Positions 22,775 through 35,700 of a stretch of DNA of 64,000 bases are shown here, piece by piece; the stretch's first letter is position 1; every line of letters begins with the position of its first letter. The position numbers and the translations under genes were made by a program. Location of the stretch: contig NC_045144.1 of the NCBI RefSeq assembly GCF_008831285.2, forward strand, positions 7,364,176-7,428,175, read 5' to 3'. The notes beneath the pieces are model-generated. The model did not search any database, had not been told where the DNA came from, and saw nothing but the letters and a program-made list of their open reading frames with translations. Origin of the DNA: Nymphaea colorata (lineage: Eukaryota > Streptophyta > Magnoliopsida > Nymphaeales > Nymphaeaceae).

Positions 22775-23134
22775 TCAGCCCTTCACCTCCTAGCGTGGCT
22801 TGCTTAATTGATAAAAGTTGAATTCTTCTCAAACTCATTACTACTGCCAAAATATTAAGATAGGAATATTTTGGGTGAGTGGAAGAAAACATGTTTAACT
22901 TTTAAATGGAAAAAATGAACACTTTCTACGACGTTGAGCGGGAGAAAACATGTTCAACTTTTAAATGAAAAAAATGAGGACAAAATGAACACTTTCTCGG
23001 GCGTTTGGATGACAGCGAAAACCATGTAAAAACTTGGTTTTCTAAACCAGATTTTAAAACATGGTTTTTCTTTGACAAAAAACATGTTTTTGATGCAATC
23101 TCTAAAAATCAAGTTTAGCTCAATGTTGAATATA

Positions 23135-23345
23135 CTTAGCGGCCGGACTGCCGGTGATTTAAAGTCGGGCTCGGTCCCATTTGGCAGACCGGCCCTGCAA
23201 TATTTATAATTAAAAGAATATAAAAATATATATTACATATATACATATGCAAAAAAATATTTAAAAATTAATTAAACAAATTATTAGGCCAGGGCCAACC
23301 CAAGGCGGTTTTGGCAGTCCGGGCAGGGCCATCTCGGTCTAAAAG
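23135..23345. mobile_element. GC/AT/GC element, degenerate
   Basis: GCGGCCGGACTGCCGG left, AT core, GGGCAGGGCCATCTCGG right; ends not clearly inverted. Confidence 0.5.
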
Positions 23346-24057
23346 ATCCAAAGCTACCATAGGTCTCAAATCTGTGGATCTATGATCCGACTACCTTCTT
23401 TTAACCATAGATCCGTGGACTTTATATGACAATGTTGGCTGTTTGTTTTTCCTCCAGTTGTGATTTTCCCTATCATGGAGTAAAAATTAGTCTAGCTACC
23501 AAACACGTCCTTAAAAAGGTTCAAATTTGAACAGCCGGACCTGGCCAGCCCGGTGCCGAGGCTTGGCCAGATGCTCATCATTATCAAGGGCAAAGCCAAG
23601 GCAGCAAGGACGTTGGCCCCACTTAAAAATAAAAAATAAAAAATTATATATAATAAAAAAACACTTGTCCAGTTTTGAAAAATTATATTTCAGTTCATAT
23701 AAAAAAAGTATAATTCAGACCAAAAAAAATTCTGGTTCCACAGCTATGGCGAAAGAACACGGTGATCCATCTACCATGTCAACAATTGAGCCTACAAGGC
23801 CAAATGCCCAACTTGGGGCTGTCACCATCACGTTAACGTTGTTGGCTGGTTGCCTGGAAACGACCAGTCTTTATATCAAATATGAAGACTTTTGCATGCC
23901 AAACTTTGAATCCTAATACAGGTAACTCATATTTATTAATTAATCACTAACTAATGACCTTATTAATTATAAATTAGTGCCGATCAGTCACAAGCGTGAC
24001 CTCAACGGGTTACGTCACAGGCGAATAATCTTATTTTCAGACTGATCGGTCACAAGC
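23346..24057. other. Left flank of duplication copy B
   Basis: No gene. Holds a GGGCAAAGCC... fragment of the short TIR type (about 23587-23745). At 23981-23999 and 24043-24061 lie two near-identical words, GATCRGTCACAAGCGTGA, each with a small GTCAC/GTGAC inverted repeat; the second ends at the duplication breakpoint. Confidence 0.6.
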
Positions 24058-26054
24058 GTGATCCGCATAGTTCAAATATTTTATTCAACTGCTCTGGCTA
24101 GAATTATCAGGAAAAGGAAAGTTTCAATCATAGAGAAGAAGAGGAGAACCAACGTAAAATATAAAATGGAAACATCATGAGTGGTTTCTCTAGGGGGGTG
24201 GTGCGTGTGTGAGGGGAATATATAGATTTGCTTTACATCCTTATTGAGGTTATTTTAGTCAGACCACTTTGGCCAACTCATACTGATCTCATAGAGAAGA
24301 AGAGGAGGACCAATGGATGGTGTCTTTACTCGTGTATGTGTTTTGGGGGGGGGGGGGGAGTGGGGGAGGCGAATATATGAATTTGTTTTACACCTCCTTA
24401 TTGATTTTATTTTTGCAGGCGACATTGATCAACTCAAACTGACCTGTCTAGACTTAGTTCTCACCGGTCTCCATTTTGACAACAAGGAACCTACTGTCAA
24501 ACTCAGAAGTAGACACATGTTGGGCCCTCAGAAAGATAGTACAAGTCAAAAAAACAAAAAATTAAAGTGACAAAGGTAATAACAAACATAACATATTGTT
24601 GCAAGCCAAGTACACCACATTCACCCACTGAATGTAACATCACATAATACACACACACACATTCATATAAACAATGTTGTAAAAGGCGCACTGTACGACC
24701 TATATACCATATCGTAATGCATCGTAACATTATTTTTTTAAATTCATAAAAAAGAACAATCATAAAAAAGCAAGTCAAAACTAAACAAAATGCATCCATA
24801 ATCTAAAAATGTCCTATTAGATAGTAAAGTAGCTAATTGGCATACTCCTTCTCTCTCATTGTCCATGCGTATCTATTTCAAAGCAACAATCTCGCCTGTT
24901 TTGATCTCCCTGGCCATGTATAGTTGACTGCACTTCCAAAACAATGAGAAGAATCATCTTGAGAGTTACAAGAATTAACAATCGCTAGACACAATTCCAG
25001 AACACAGAACAATATCATTAGTTTTACTTGTTTTCGTTTATTTGTGTATATTAGTGCATATGTGTATGCATATGAGTGTGGTGTGGTTCTCCAGTTTATC
25101 TAAGTGCCTCAGTCTGGATTTTGGCAGCTTAAGAAGAAACTAGCCAAAAGATAGCACATCAAATAGGAGGTTATTGAAGATTAAAGAAAGAAAAATTGAC
25201 TTACACTGTACAGTGGAAACAGATTCAGGACCCTATTTTATTGATTAACGGTTATCAGCTTGTAAATAAAAATGGATGCCCATTTTCCATATATCTACCC
25301 ACTAAATCTTTTTATGTTAATTTGATATCCCTATATCCCGTGCATCTAACAGTGAGTTCTTATTGGCTGTGAAAAACTACGTATTGCCCGCGTGTATGTG
25401 CTACTGTATATGCAGCCATTTTGTTACTGTGAACGCATATGCAACCACAACAAGGAATATCCGAACCCTGGTTATCCCATGGTCATACTGTCAGTTACAA
25501 TTCAAACGGTGTGAAATCAAGAAGCAGATCACCATGGTCATACTGTCAGTTACAATTCAAACGGTGTGAAATCAAGAAGCAGATCACCAACGCATAGCAC
25601 CAAAGAGAAATCTCTTTGCACATTAACTGAAAATTCGTTTTGTAACGATCTACTAAAACCCTAATAGCCAGTTTAAAAGGGGAAAAAAGAAACATACAAA
25701 GTTGATCAACCCAGAGAAAGAAAGCCATGAAAAGCCTCTTGAAGACCTGGAAGGAGACGCAAGTAACCCCAACCCAACTTTAGGCAATCGGCGAAGACAT
25801 TTCGTGAAAACCAAACCCACACAGTTGAACACCAAAAAAGAGACCACCCAGTGTCACCGATTGCTCGAATTGCTGAAAAACATTGGAAAGGAAAGCAAGA
25901 AAGCATCATGGAAGAAGAGGAGAGAAAGTGGCGCTCAGAATTACCCGTAGGTGCCCTCACCGATCTGCTCGAGCTTCTCAAAGCAATCGACGCTCCGCGA
26001 TCCCCACGAAGGGGACTCATCGAGGTTTAACTGCCCGGGTGCGGCCGCCGCCAT
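24058..26054 (-). pseudogene. Truncated CDKC pseudogene (exons 1, 2 and part of 9)
   Basis: Exon 1 (26054-25945) is complete and differs from the parent by three synonymous changes. Exon 2 (24927-24846) has GTG to CTA (Val to Leu) and AAG to TAG at 24875-24873, a stop directly after the catalytic lysine of VALK. Exons 3-8 are gone: intron 8 sequence joins intron 2 sequence near 24770. Only the first 40 nt of exon 9 (24097-24058) remain, cut at the duplication edge. The 5' flank with the leader donor is largely preserved, so it may still be transcribed, giving at most a 54-aa product without a kinase fold. Confidence 0.93.
25477..25586. repeat. 55-bp tandem duplication in copy B
   Basis: CCATGGTCATACTGTCAGTT recurs at a 55-bp interval. 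Copy A has one unit (about 12789-12844), so this arose after the large duplication. Confidence 0.9.
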
Positions 26055-26297
26055 CGGTCGCTGCCTCCCACCCTCCTGTCCCCATTTGAGGCGTCGTCAA
26101 GAAAAGCACCCAAAGCCTTACGCGCCTGTTTCAAGCAATCTCCTTATCTCTTCCCCTCCTCTTCGTCCTCCTCCACCTCCTCCTCCTTCTGCTGCTGCTG
26201 CTGCTGCTGCACGTCAACAGGAGGGGATGAAGCAGAGACGGTTTCCGCAGAGGGTTTTCCCAATTCGAAGAGGATGAACAAGAAAGCGAAAGTACGG

Positions 26298-26622
26298 GGA
26301 TGCGACGACCTTGGCTGCTTTGCCAGTAAATCCAAGAGCAACAACGTAATTTACTCAACCTTCAGGAATCGCTCTCAGAAATGTCTGTAAAACCGAAAGG
26401 GCATTTTTCGTCAAAATGTTTGCCGTATGAAACCCGGCAATAATCTGATAGCCACTTCATTGAAAAATGACCGTCATGTTTACGTTCGTAGAAACATAAC
26501 ACTAATGATATAGTTATTATTTTTATTAATCTAAAAACTATAGTTTAATCCGATATAATGATATGGATACTTACAAACCATGTTTCTTGAAAATAAAATC
26601 ATGATTAAAATTCGTTTTTAGC
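26298..26622. other. Insertion specific to copy B
   Basis: About 325 bp between AGTACGGGGA and GCGCACTGATATGG with no match in copy A (13540-13560). AT-rich, no terminal repeats recognised. Confidence 0.55.
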
Positions 26623-28059
26623 GCACTGATATGGATCAAGAAACAGAAAAAGAAAAAGAGTTCATAGAGAAACGCCCAAAAACGATCACAATTAAAAGCC
26701 GTTCCAATTGAAACCCTAAACCGATTGAAAGAGGTATTGAGAGAATGAGGCGTGGATGGAGAGACAGAGAGAGTAAAAGGAGGTCATCACCTTTTCACCC
26801 GGCTGAGATGGTCGGAGACCTCGTCGCACAAGCTGGTGGCGCCTGCTGCACGGCTTCGGGAATGGAACGAAGAGGAGAGCGCGGAAATGAGAAATGGAGA
26901 AGATAAGAAAGGACGAAGGTCGGAGAGATGACTGCGAGAGGGGGAGGGAGAGAGAGACGGGGAGTGGAAGCTTACCTATTTGGCCGGACGAGAAGGTCCG
27001 GGTGTCGCCAAAAGACTGATGGTCGAGTGCTGGAAAGAAAGCCCTCACGGGCAATTTTAATTTTCCAAGGAAAGTTATTCGAAAATCATAAAAACTATAC
27101 GTACCTCTTTACATTGCTTTTTCAGGCCAAGTTTCGTAACCACCATCTTTAGAAAATCTTGGAGGAGTTGATCAGACTCGTCCAAATAATCTAATTGAGT
27201 TTCAACTCAACATGTAACTGTCTAGTAGAGCTTTGACCTTAATCAACCATTGAGCCTTAATCGAGTCGAGTTCAAACTCATCATGTAACCATGAAAATCA
27301 ATTTTATTTAACCAAGTTTGTCGAGCTTTAATCGAGTCGAGCTCGAGTTCAACGCGTAACGAGGAATATAAATATTAACATCTGAATCTGAATTCAATGT
27401 TTAGCCTGAAACCAAACCATTTTATAGAATAATATAGATTTTATTTATTTAAAGCTATAGTTTGTCTGAACCCAAATGCAAATATGAATCTGATCAACAT
27501 TTACTTAGATGGGTATGTGAATATGATCGGATGTCGTTTTCTATATCTGAATCTGAATCAAATTCTTACTTGGATATCAAACTTTTTATACCAAACCAAG
27601 AGACAAGAGCAAGACCTCCTAAGTTTATGTTTAAAAATATTGTAAACAAAAAACATCCTGATGCGTTCATAACCTTTAATTTAATATAAATCATGTTTTA
27701 TTTCAAGTTATTTTTGTACAAAATTTGATTTTCCTCTTATTGAGCCTTTGATGTTATAATATACGTTCATTGTTTGATTATTAAAAAAATACTATTTACT
27801 AACTTGATACATGTTCCTCATGAAATCACTCACAAGAGCATATCCATAAGATTAGTTTGCCAAAAACATTTCAATCATTATTTTTAGTAGGTTTGGTTAT
27901 AGCCTGCCCCTCATAAAAAAAAAAAAAACTAGATGTAGATTTTAAAAAAGTTTACTTGTTCTATATAAAAAATTCCAAAAAATGATATTTTGATCCCTAT
28001 CAAAATTTTAAAACCTCGACCATGCTTGATTTGAATACTGGAGACAACTTCGTTAAATA

Positions 28060-28525
28060 TTAGCAATTTTCCAACAATTATACAAGTTTATAACTTTAGG
28101 GGTGTTTGATAGCATCAGTTTTGAGATCCTTATAATTTGAGAACTTTGAATTTTAGATCACACCATGCCCCCTCTAGTCTTAAATCCAACTTTTAAAATG
28201 AATAAAATAAGGATCTTGTGGATTTCTAGGTATGAGATAAGATCCTTTTGATGAACCATGGATCTTTTGTCATGTCATCAACAAAATTCACATCCACATC
28301 AGATTCATTGATTTCAAATCCGAAGTAATCAAACGGCCTCTCAAAGGTCTTTAATCATGATTTTCAAAACCAAACTATCGTACACGAGACACTATTAAAA
28401 CCATCCATCACCAAATATTTTAAAGGCATCGAACTATTTAAACTCCATATTTCTCTTATTTTTATTTATTTTTTATAAAGCTTTAAAAGACAGCACCTAA
28501 AATTTCACCTTTACATTTAAGAAAT
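28060..28525. other. Insertion specific to copy B (or loss from A)
   Basis: About 465 bp between ACTTCGTTAAATAT and AAATCTTTCC; copy A joins these directly near 15425. Non-coding, no clear ends. Confidence 0.55.
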
Positions 28526-29079
28526 GTAAATCTTTCCTATCTGGGGTTTGCCATGATTGGAACCAAATCTGGGTTATATCTGCCCCAGTTTCCTCTGTTT
28601 TAATAATTTCAATAAAATGAGGTGATTATCAAATTGAGAATTTCTTTAAACCTAAATATTGATTAATTACCCAGTCATAAAACTTATAAAAGTTATTTTT
28701 AAAGCTTTAACGAACAAAAGAATCAGTCTAATTAGTTATATTCCTCATTTAATACAGATCCAGATTCGTTTCTCGAAATGGTTCAAAAATCACACTATAT
28801 CAAATTCAGCTTCCATCATTTGAAATCAAGTCAATCGTATGACTGATTACCAGGCCATTAAATCATCCAGGGATATGGATTTGATCAGTTTTGGTTCTAG
28901 CTGAACATAGGTCTGATCCATACATCTGGTTTAAAAAAAAAAAATCTAAAAAGAAAAAAAGGTTAAATTAGTATAAAAATTAAGCATCTAAGCCTTTTGC
29001 AAGCATATGGTGGGCTAGCAAAATATTCTGAACTAAGGAACATTAATTTGAATAATTTTAGAAAGATTAAATGTTACCA

Positions 29080-29290
29080 CTAAGCCTAGGCACCGGGCCC
29101 AGGTACCTAATGAGTACCTGGCCCGATCAGGCCTGGGCCTGAAAAAACCGGCCCGGTTTGATGAGGCATGGTTCGACCCAATTATCTTTTTTAATTTTTA
29201 TTATCATTTTATTTAATCATAATATATATTTTATTATTTAAAATATATTTTACATTCAAAATTTTTAATTTTATTTAAAAAATATTTTTT
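29080..29290. mobile_element. Left half of a GC/AT element, copy B counterpart
   Basis: TAAGCCTAGGCACCGGGCCC start, GC-rich arm and AT core; pairs with 15968-16210. Confidence 0.55.
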
Positions 29291-29844
29291 ATATTTTAGA
29301 TTCTTAGGAGCATTGATACATGAAAAAAAAGGTGCAAATCCACAAGGAATGTATACGTAAAAACTAATGCGGACAAATGCTCATTGCAACTAAGTAATTC
29401 TTTTGTTTGTCATTGAATTTTCAACATAATTCTAAAAATTCATAGCCTAATCTATAATTATTAATTGTTGAAATCCTCTTTAATATCATACTCTTGGAAC
29501 TTGCATTTGGTTCTTATTAATCTCAATTGAATTTCAAATTTTTTTTGAGGAAATTTACATCTTGAAATCGGGAATAAGAAAATTACTAGAGGGATGTGAA
29601 GATTTCTTTTTTTCGTGGGCACACGGTCTTCACCCCACCACACATTGGGTCCCACACGCGTTACATAATTATTATAATTTAATTAGTTTTTAAATTTAAA
29701 AACAATCGTTAATAAGTAATAAGAAATTTGGTGCACAAGTACAGTGCAATAACCAGGTTCGGTGAAGAAGAGGTTGTGGTGAGATGGCCATCAGTTGTAT
29801 TCAGGGCAAAAGAAAACATGCAACACTTTATATGCAATAAAGTG

Positions 29845-30195
29845 ATCCGCTTAGGCATCAGGCCCGAGTACTTGGTACTTGCTCAATCGGGCCCGAGCCC
29901 GAGCTTGAAAAAATCAGTCTAGACCCGCCCGGGTATAAAGTGATCCTACCTAAGCTTAGGCATCAGGCCCGAGTACTTGGTACTTGGCTCGATCGGGCCC
30001 GAGCCCGAGCTTGAAAAAATCAGTCTAGACCCACCCGAGTAGACTCGACGGGGTATATATATAATATTTTATATTAAAAAATTATTTTTATTCTAACTGG
30101 GTCAGATGGGGCCGGACCTGGCCCAAGCTCGGAAGTTGGGTGTCAGGCCTGGCCTGGACTCAATTTTCAGTTATTAAGCCGGCCCGACAGGCCTA
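29845..30195. mobile_element. GC/AT element with ~90-bp tandem duplication
   Basis: GGCATCAGGCCCGAGTACTT occurs at about 29852 and 29958 in adjacent units. An AT core and a GGCCCGACAGGCCTAATCC right end follow. Confidence 0.6.
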
Positions 30196-30963
30196 ATCCT
30201 AGCAGCATGGTCATTTTAGAGTTGGGACGTCAATAAATTCTATTTAGAAGCAGTATCCTATGAAATACATAAAAAAAAAGGTATAGGAAAAAATTGGTAT
30301 TTGATTAAGAATTGGGACCAGATTCAGGTATAAGAAATGACATTCAATAGGATTCCACTTTGGATTTAAGTAAATGTCGATTGGATTCGAATCATATATA
30401 TATATATATATTTAAATAAATATCCTAAACTCGACGACTATAAATGCTTTGGGTTCAGCTTGAAATTAGATTTGGATTCAAATATTAATCTAAAAATCGG
30501 ATTCAGATTACGAATTCAAATTTTGCATTTGGATATGGTATAGATTTTTCTTCATTCAGATTCAAATTTGAATATATAAGTATAAAAAAAAAATAGATAT
30601 GGTAAAGTATCGCAGCAGCAATAACATTGCAGGTGGTGGCCCGATCATACTACCATCCACATACAGTAGGACACCTCGACTAGTAATGGTGATGCGCAGA
30701 CGTGCCTGTTGTGTGCACCTCACTGAGCCGCACACATCGCGGTGGTGCACAACCGGTGCCTGAAGCGCACGCTTTAGGCATCTTATGCTTTTATCTTTCA
30801 AAACCCATTAAATACTTTTCCTTCTTGTTTTTAACATTTTGTGTGCTTCAAGCATGTTATGTTTCATATTTCAAAACCTTTTTGTTTTTAGCATTTTTTT
30901 TCTTTGTTTTTCAATGGGTTAAGAGAAAAGGGGCTCTGGGCAATCACCTTTTTATTTCCTACA

Positions 30964-31284
30964 AGGGCGGAGCCAGAAATTTTGATGGAATAATTTTTTT
31001 TTTCAAAAATACTAGGGGGCCCATGAGCCACCCCCTTTTCCTTATGCCCCATTAACTAAACTTTAACTAAAGATGTTTACGAGCAGAGTCAAAAAATTTT
31101 GTCTATGGAGTACTAAATATATAGGTAACAAATTTTCAATTGGTCTTAGAGCAATGACGGGGTTTCATGGGCTGATCCATATAATTGGACCAAAATCTAC
31201 TCAAATCCAGCCATTAGAAACAAGGTTTTAAAGTGCGCTGTGTGACTCATACGCCCCATGCATCCCACACCTACCTCCGCCCCT
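30964..31284. mobile_element. AGGGGCGGAG-type short TIR element, copy B
   Basis: Counterpart of 17917-18246 with better preserved inverted ends (AAGGGCGGAG / CTCCGCCCCT). Its right end lies about 24 bp from the edge of the large duplication. Confidence 0.65.
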
Positions 31285-31340
31285 AGAGGTGTCTAAAGAA
31301 GGGTAACAGCCTTGGTTGGCCTTGGCGCCAAGACCAAACC

Positions 31341-31369
31341 CCTCGCCTAAGTCCATGACTTAGGCGAGG
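31341..31369. repeat. Perfect 13-bp hairpin
   Basis: CCTCGCCTAAGTC and its exact complement around CAT, in GGCGCC/CTTAGGCG-rich text (31310-31430) of a kind seen in plant repeats. Confidence 0.9.
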
Positions 31370-31439
31370 GCTGTGGACTCATGCCTAGTCCACGACTAAG
31401 CGTCGCTTAGGCGACACGTTAACAACTAAGTTCCAGAGT

Positions 31440-31947
31440 CATATACAACTGGAGGAGGAGTCTCATTATAGTAGCAACCAGTGAGGAGTAAACTTGGACC
31501 TGAAGTTGGAAAAATCACTTTGTTTTTTATTAATTGCGCATCTTATAATAGGTAAATACTTCACAATGGCACGCTTAATGTAGCTTATCATAATGTTTAT
31601 CTCTTAAAGACATAGCGAATGTCTACTGTGGTGTAAAAGCTGCTTCAAGACACTTTTCTGAGAGTTTGGCTTTTCCGCACTCCTTTCTTTACTTACAAAG
31701 TACAGCCATCATGATTTTTTATGGCTTACCACATGCGAATAGTTGTTTGGCCCAGTTGGCATAAAAGGCATACTGATCCCACATGATACACCTATCAACA
31801 CCTCTTTGATGTATTGCCTATAACAGAAACCTTTCTTGATTGTGCTTCTTGTTTTTTATATCAGCATTATGTAAAATTTTTATTATGGTCTTTGTCCCCG
31901 TTAGTTTTGAATTGTGCATATTTTAAGTAACTGTTTTTGTTTTCAAG
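31440..31947. other. Unique DNA 5' of the methyltransferase fragment
   Basis: No N-terminal exon of the NSUN-like gene could be recognised here. AT-rich. Confidence 0.5.
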
Positions 31948-32747
31948 GCTTAAACCAGGTTCTGAGACTCTACTTGCAGATGTGGAAGCTGAGCTAGGTT
32001 GTAAGCTTGAATGGCTCCCAGGTTTCTTTGCAATTGCACCACAAATTCAAATTGCAAGGTCTAAGGTCTATTGGGAAGGAATGGTAACATTGTGATCTTC
32101 TTGGACATGATTTTAGCTCATGTAGAAACTTGCTATAAAGACTAAGGTCTCAATCTTCTGCGTTTTTTTTTATGTATATATTTCACAAGTATGAATGAGA
32201 TTAGAAAGCTTTTTAGCAAGGCATTTTCAATCTTTTTCTTTTGCATAGGGTTGACTGATTTAGTCCTGCTGCAATCATGCTGGGTTCTTTGAGTCAGTGT
32301 GTCTCTAAGCCTATTCTTTTTTTGAGATATGCCAACTTGTCTTCAATGGATTGGACAATGATAAAGGAGTCTTTAGAGAAAGATTAATAAAAAATTTAAA
32401 AACTTTATCTGATTCAAAAGAGTTGAAGAATTGAAGAGCTGATAATTCTCACAAAATGATGTAGATCAAATATGAATATTCCAGTTTATTCTGCTCCCAT
32501 AGTTATCATTATATTGATTGAGTATTTTGTTGATCAAATTTTTAGATTTGGTTACTGTGGTCTACCTAATAAAAAAAAATATCTAAGCTTTGGTACGTCA
32601 ATATTTATGCTTATCAACATATGAAAAAATGTGGCATACACATCTAAATGGCTGCAGTAGAAAGCATTACGGGCATTTATTTGTATTGTGACGAAAACCA
32701 CAAAGCTAAAGCATTATGGTTCCATCTTCTATCCATTATATTGATAT

Positions 32748-32788
<41 letters not shown>

Positions 32789-35700
32789 TGCTAGGAGCTT
32801 GTATAGATTCTTTGGCTCTATCAAGATCCTTAAACAAATACACCCATAGTAGCTCCTTCTCTATCTACCGATTCTAATACCCTCACTATGCTCAATGAAC
32901 ATGTTTATCTCTCTTCTTGTTTTCGAAAAAACATCATTTTGAACAGGACTTGTCGTGGCCTTGACATCTTTTACAAGTCTTCATTCATTTGAAACAACTA
33001 TAAACCTAAGGCGTCACATGTTAGACTTTTTTACTGGAAATAATATAATGAGATTTTGTCACCAAAATGAATTTTTCTTAATAACATCACAATATTATCA
33101 TGAAAAAATGGTGTTATAAGTTTGGAGTAATGTTGTAAAAAATGTATTATAGTTTGTACTGATTCTGCTCAAATTAAGATATGTTAAAGAACACATCGTA
33201 AGTTGTAACATTGTAAAAAATGTGAACTTTGATTTCAAAATCGCAAGATAACAAAATCAGAAAATACTTAAAAGAAGTTAATGCTGGAAAAAATCATACT
33301 AGCTAAAAATGAAATAATAATATGGGTATCAAGAAACGTTGAATTGCATAAAGTAATAAACCATCAAATGCACAAGAATTCAGTTAGAAAAGCCACACAT
33401 GTGAACTTCTTGGTCTACTTCTGCCTATTTATGGCATGCATGATGTCCCTCTAGTTTCAACACCAAATTGTCCCCGGATGGATGTTTTTCCCTCTAAAAT
33501 GCAGGTGCTTCTCATGTAATACTCATAAAAACGGGTAGAGGCTGAGCCATAATCATTTAAGAAACTAAAGACTAAAGAGTATAACATTTGCCAACTTTTG
33601 AAGTGCGCCAAGAGCATAAGGTACCATGTAATGTATAATTGCATTGCAATATAAAGAGTGTAATCTACTTTCAGGGGCGTGTCTTGTGTTGTCCCATACC
33701 GTGGTTAAAAAACACACACGTACACAAACACAAACACTCACACATATTTATATTATAACTACTGCATTTACCATATTGATTTTAATATTTCTTTTTTTAA
33801 TATATGTTACTAAGTAGATTCTGTTGATTCAATTTAGATATACGGAATTGATGCTGCATCTGGAGCTGCTGTCACGGCATTAAATGTTTTCCCAGGGGAT
33901 CACATTCTTGATCTTTGTGTTGCTCCAGGTAATTTATTTTGTTATATGACGATTCCATTCTACTATTTTTATGTTTCTTTTCATAGTTTGTCTTAACATT
34001 ACCTGTTTTGGATTTTTATCATGTTTTTTGTAAGAATACAAAATTCTGATTTTGGTAGTTCTATTACTAGTTTTTACTTTTAATTTTTAAATTCTCTGAA
34101 TTTTCCTGCCTGAGAAATATATCACCAAAAAAAAAAAATTGCGACAATGGTTTGAACATCTTAATCATGTTAAAGTGCATATCTAACAAAGAGGAACAAG
34201 ATTATGGATTGTTTTGCATATAAACCAAATGAAATTTGCATCCATGAAGCTAGCCCAAATAAGTTCTAACAGAAAAACATTACCTGTTTTGGATTTTTAT
34301 TATGTAATGCTCTGTAGAAGATAATAAAAGAAAGGCACAAACTCATACTAGATTAATTGCCCAAAATATTGCCAGAAGTCATCCATCGTGAGATGAAGAT
34401 GGATCATCCTCATTGAAAATAGCTGGAAATTTGGCATGATGAGAGAAAGTTCATATATTATGTAAGATTTGATAAAACTATTATAGTGTATAACAACATC
34501 AAATCTTTTATGCAATTGTGAATTAGAACAACTAATAATTTGATGTACTTTATTTTCTTATAATTGTCTGGTGATTGATTTATTGCATTTTTATAGCAGT
34601 TACAGTTTTAATCTATCGATGGCATCAAAGATCTGAAAAAAAGGCTTGCCAGGCAATAACAAGGCTTTCTTAACCACACAAGTCCACGAATCATAAGAAG
34701 TATCAATACATGATAATTGGTAAACAAAAATTGTTTGTCTAAAGTGATGCAGGAAGCTAATATCAGATCAATGTTATTATGTGCTGCAGACTTCAAATGA
34801 AACAAATGCACTGTAGGATGTCTTGGTATAGTTGTAACTTGTAAAAGTATATAGTTTCATGTTCCTCAAAGAATTGTACTATGAAAAGAACCCTAAAAAA
34901 ACAAAGTGCATTGGCTTTTCTAAAATTATTGGTTCTCTTTTAGACGAGTTAAAAGAGCTAATTATATCTGGCTATTTTTCATCAGCTTTAGTCACACATT
35001 AATGGAAGGGTGAGAAGTTTGTCATATTTTTCATCTTAAACGTATTGTTATTTGTTGGTGTAAACATGGATCAAAGTGGGGTACTGAATTGTGATCACGT
35101 AGTGCATGGTAGATTCTAAAGGCCAAAGCAACTTGTCAATAAAAACTATACTTTAAGTTCTTCAATGCACAGCCAGTGCAAGCTCAAAGCTTAAGCAAAT
35201 AATATGACTTTCAGACCTGTTCAAGGTTCATCTGCATGTGGAAGCTAAACTGGCACCATGAAAGATATATGCCAAAAGCCATTAACATATTGATGTCTAA
35301 TTGTGGTTGACATTGAAGAGAAAGGAAACTGGCAACTTTAAGGGAAACAAAATGAGCAGCAGTTCAATCACGTGGAAAATAGGAAGACATGAGTTGCAAA
35401 TTTTCTGATCTACCATAGTAACTAATGGTTGGTCATTATCAAGCTTGCAACTACGTTCCCTTACCTTTGTTTTGGTGAACTGTACTTCGAAGAAAGCCCC
35501 ACAAACTAACTAAATAAGAAGAATTATGCTCATAAGCTATAGTGCAAAATAAAGTAATAGTTGTTGTTCAGTAACAATGAGTACAAGCATGATTAGATTA
35601 CTTCAATCGGGACACCAGTTGTAAGCATGAAATTATCAATTCATTAGAAAATCAAAGAAAGAATTATAGTACTAAAGGTTTTAACATCGAGAGCAAAATG

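Larger units (their letters stand above)
24058..31308. repeat. Segmental duplication, copy B
   Basis: Direct copy of 8700-18262. The match starts at GTGATCCGCATAG inside exon 9 and ends just after CCCCTAGAGGTG. Length differs because of the indels listed for copy A. It contains the CDKC remnant and the shared upstream elements. Confidence 0.9.
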
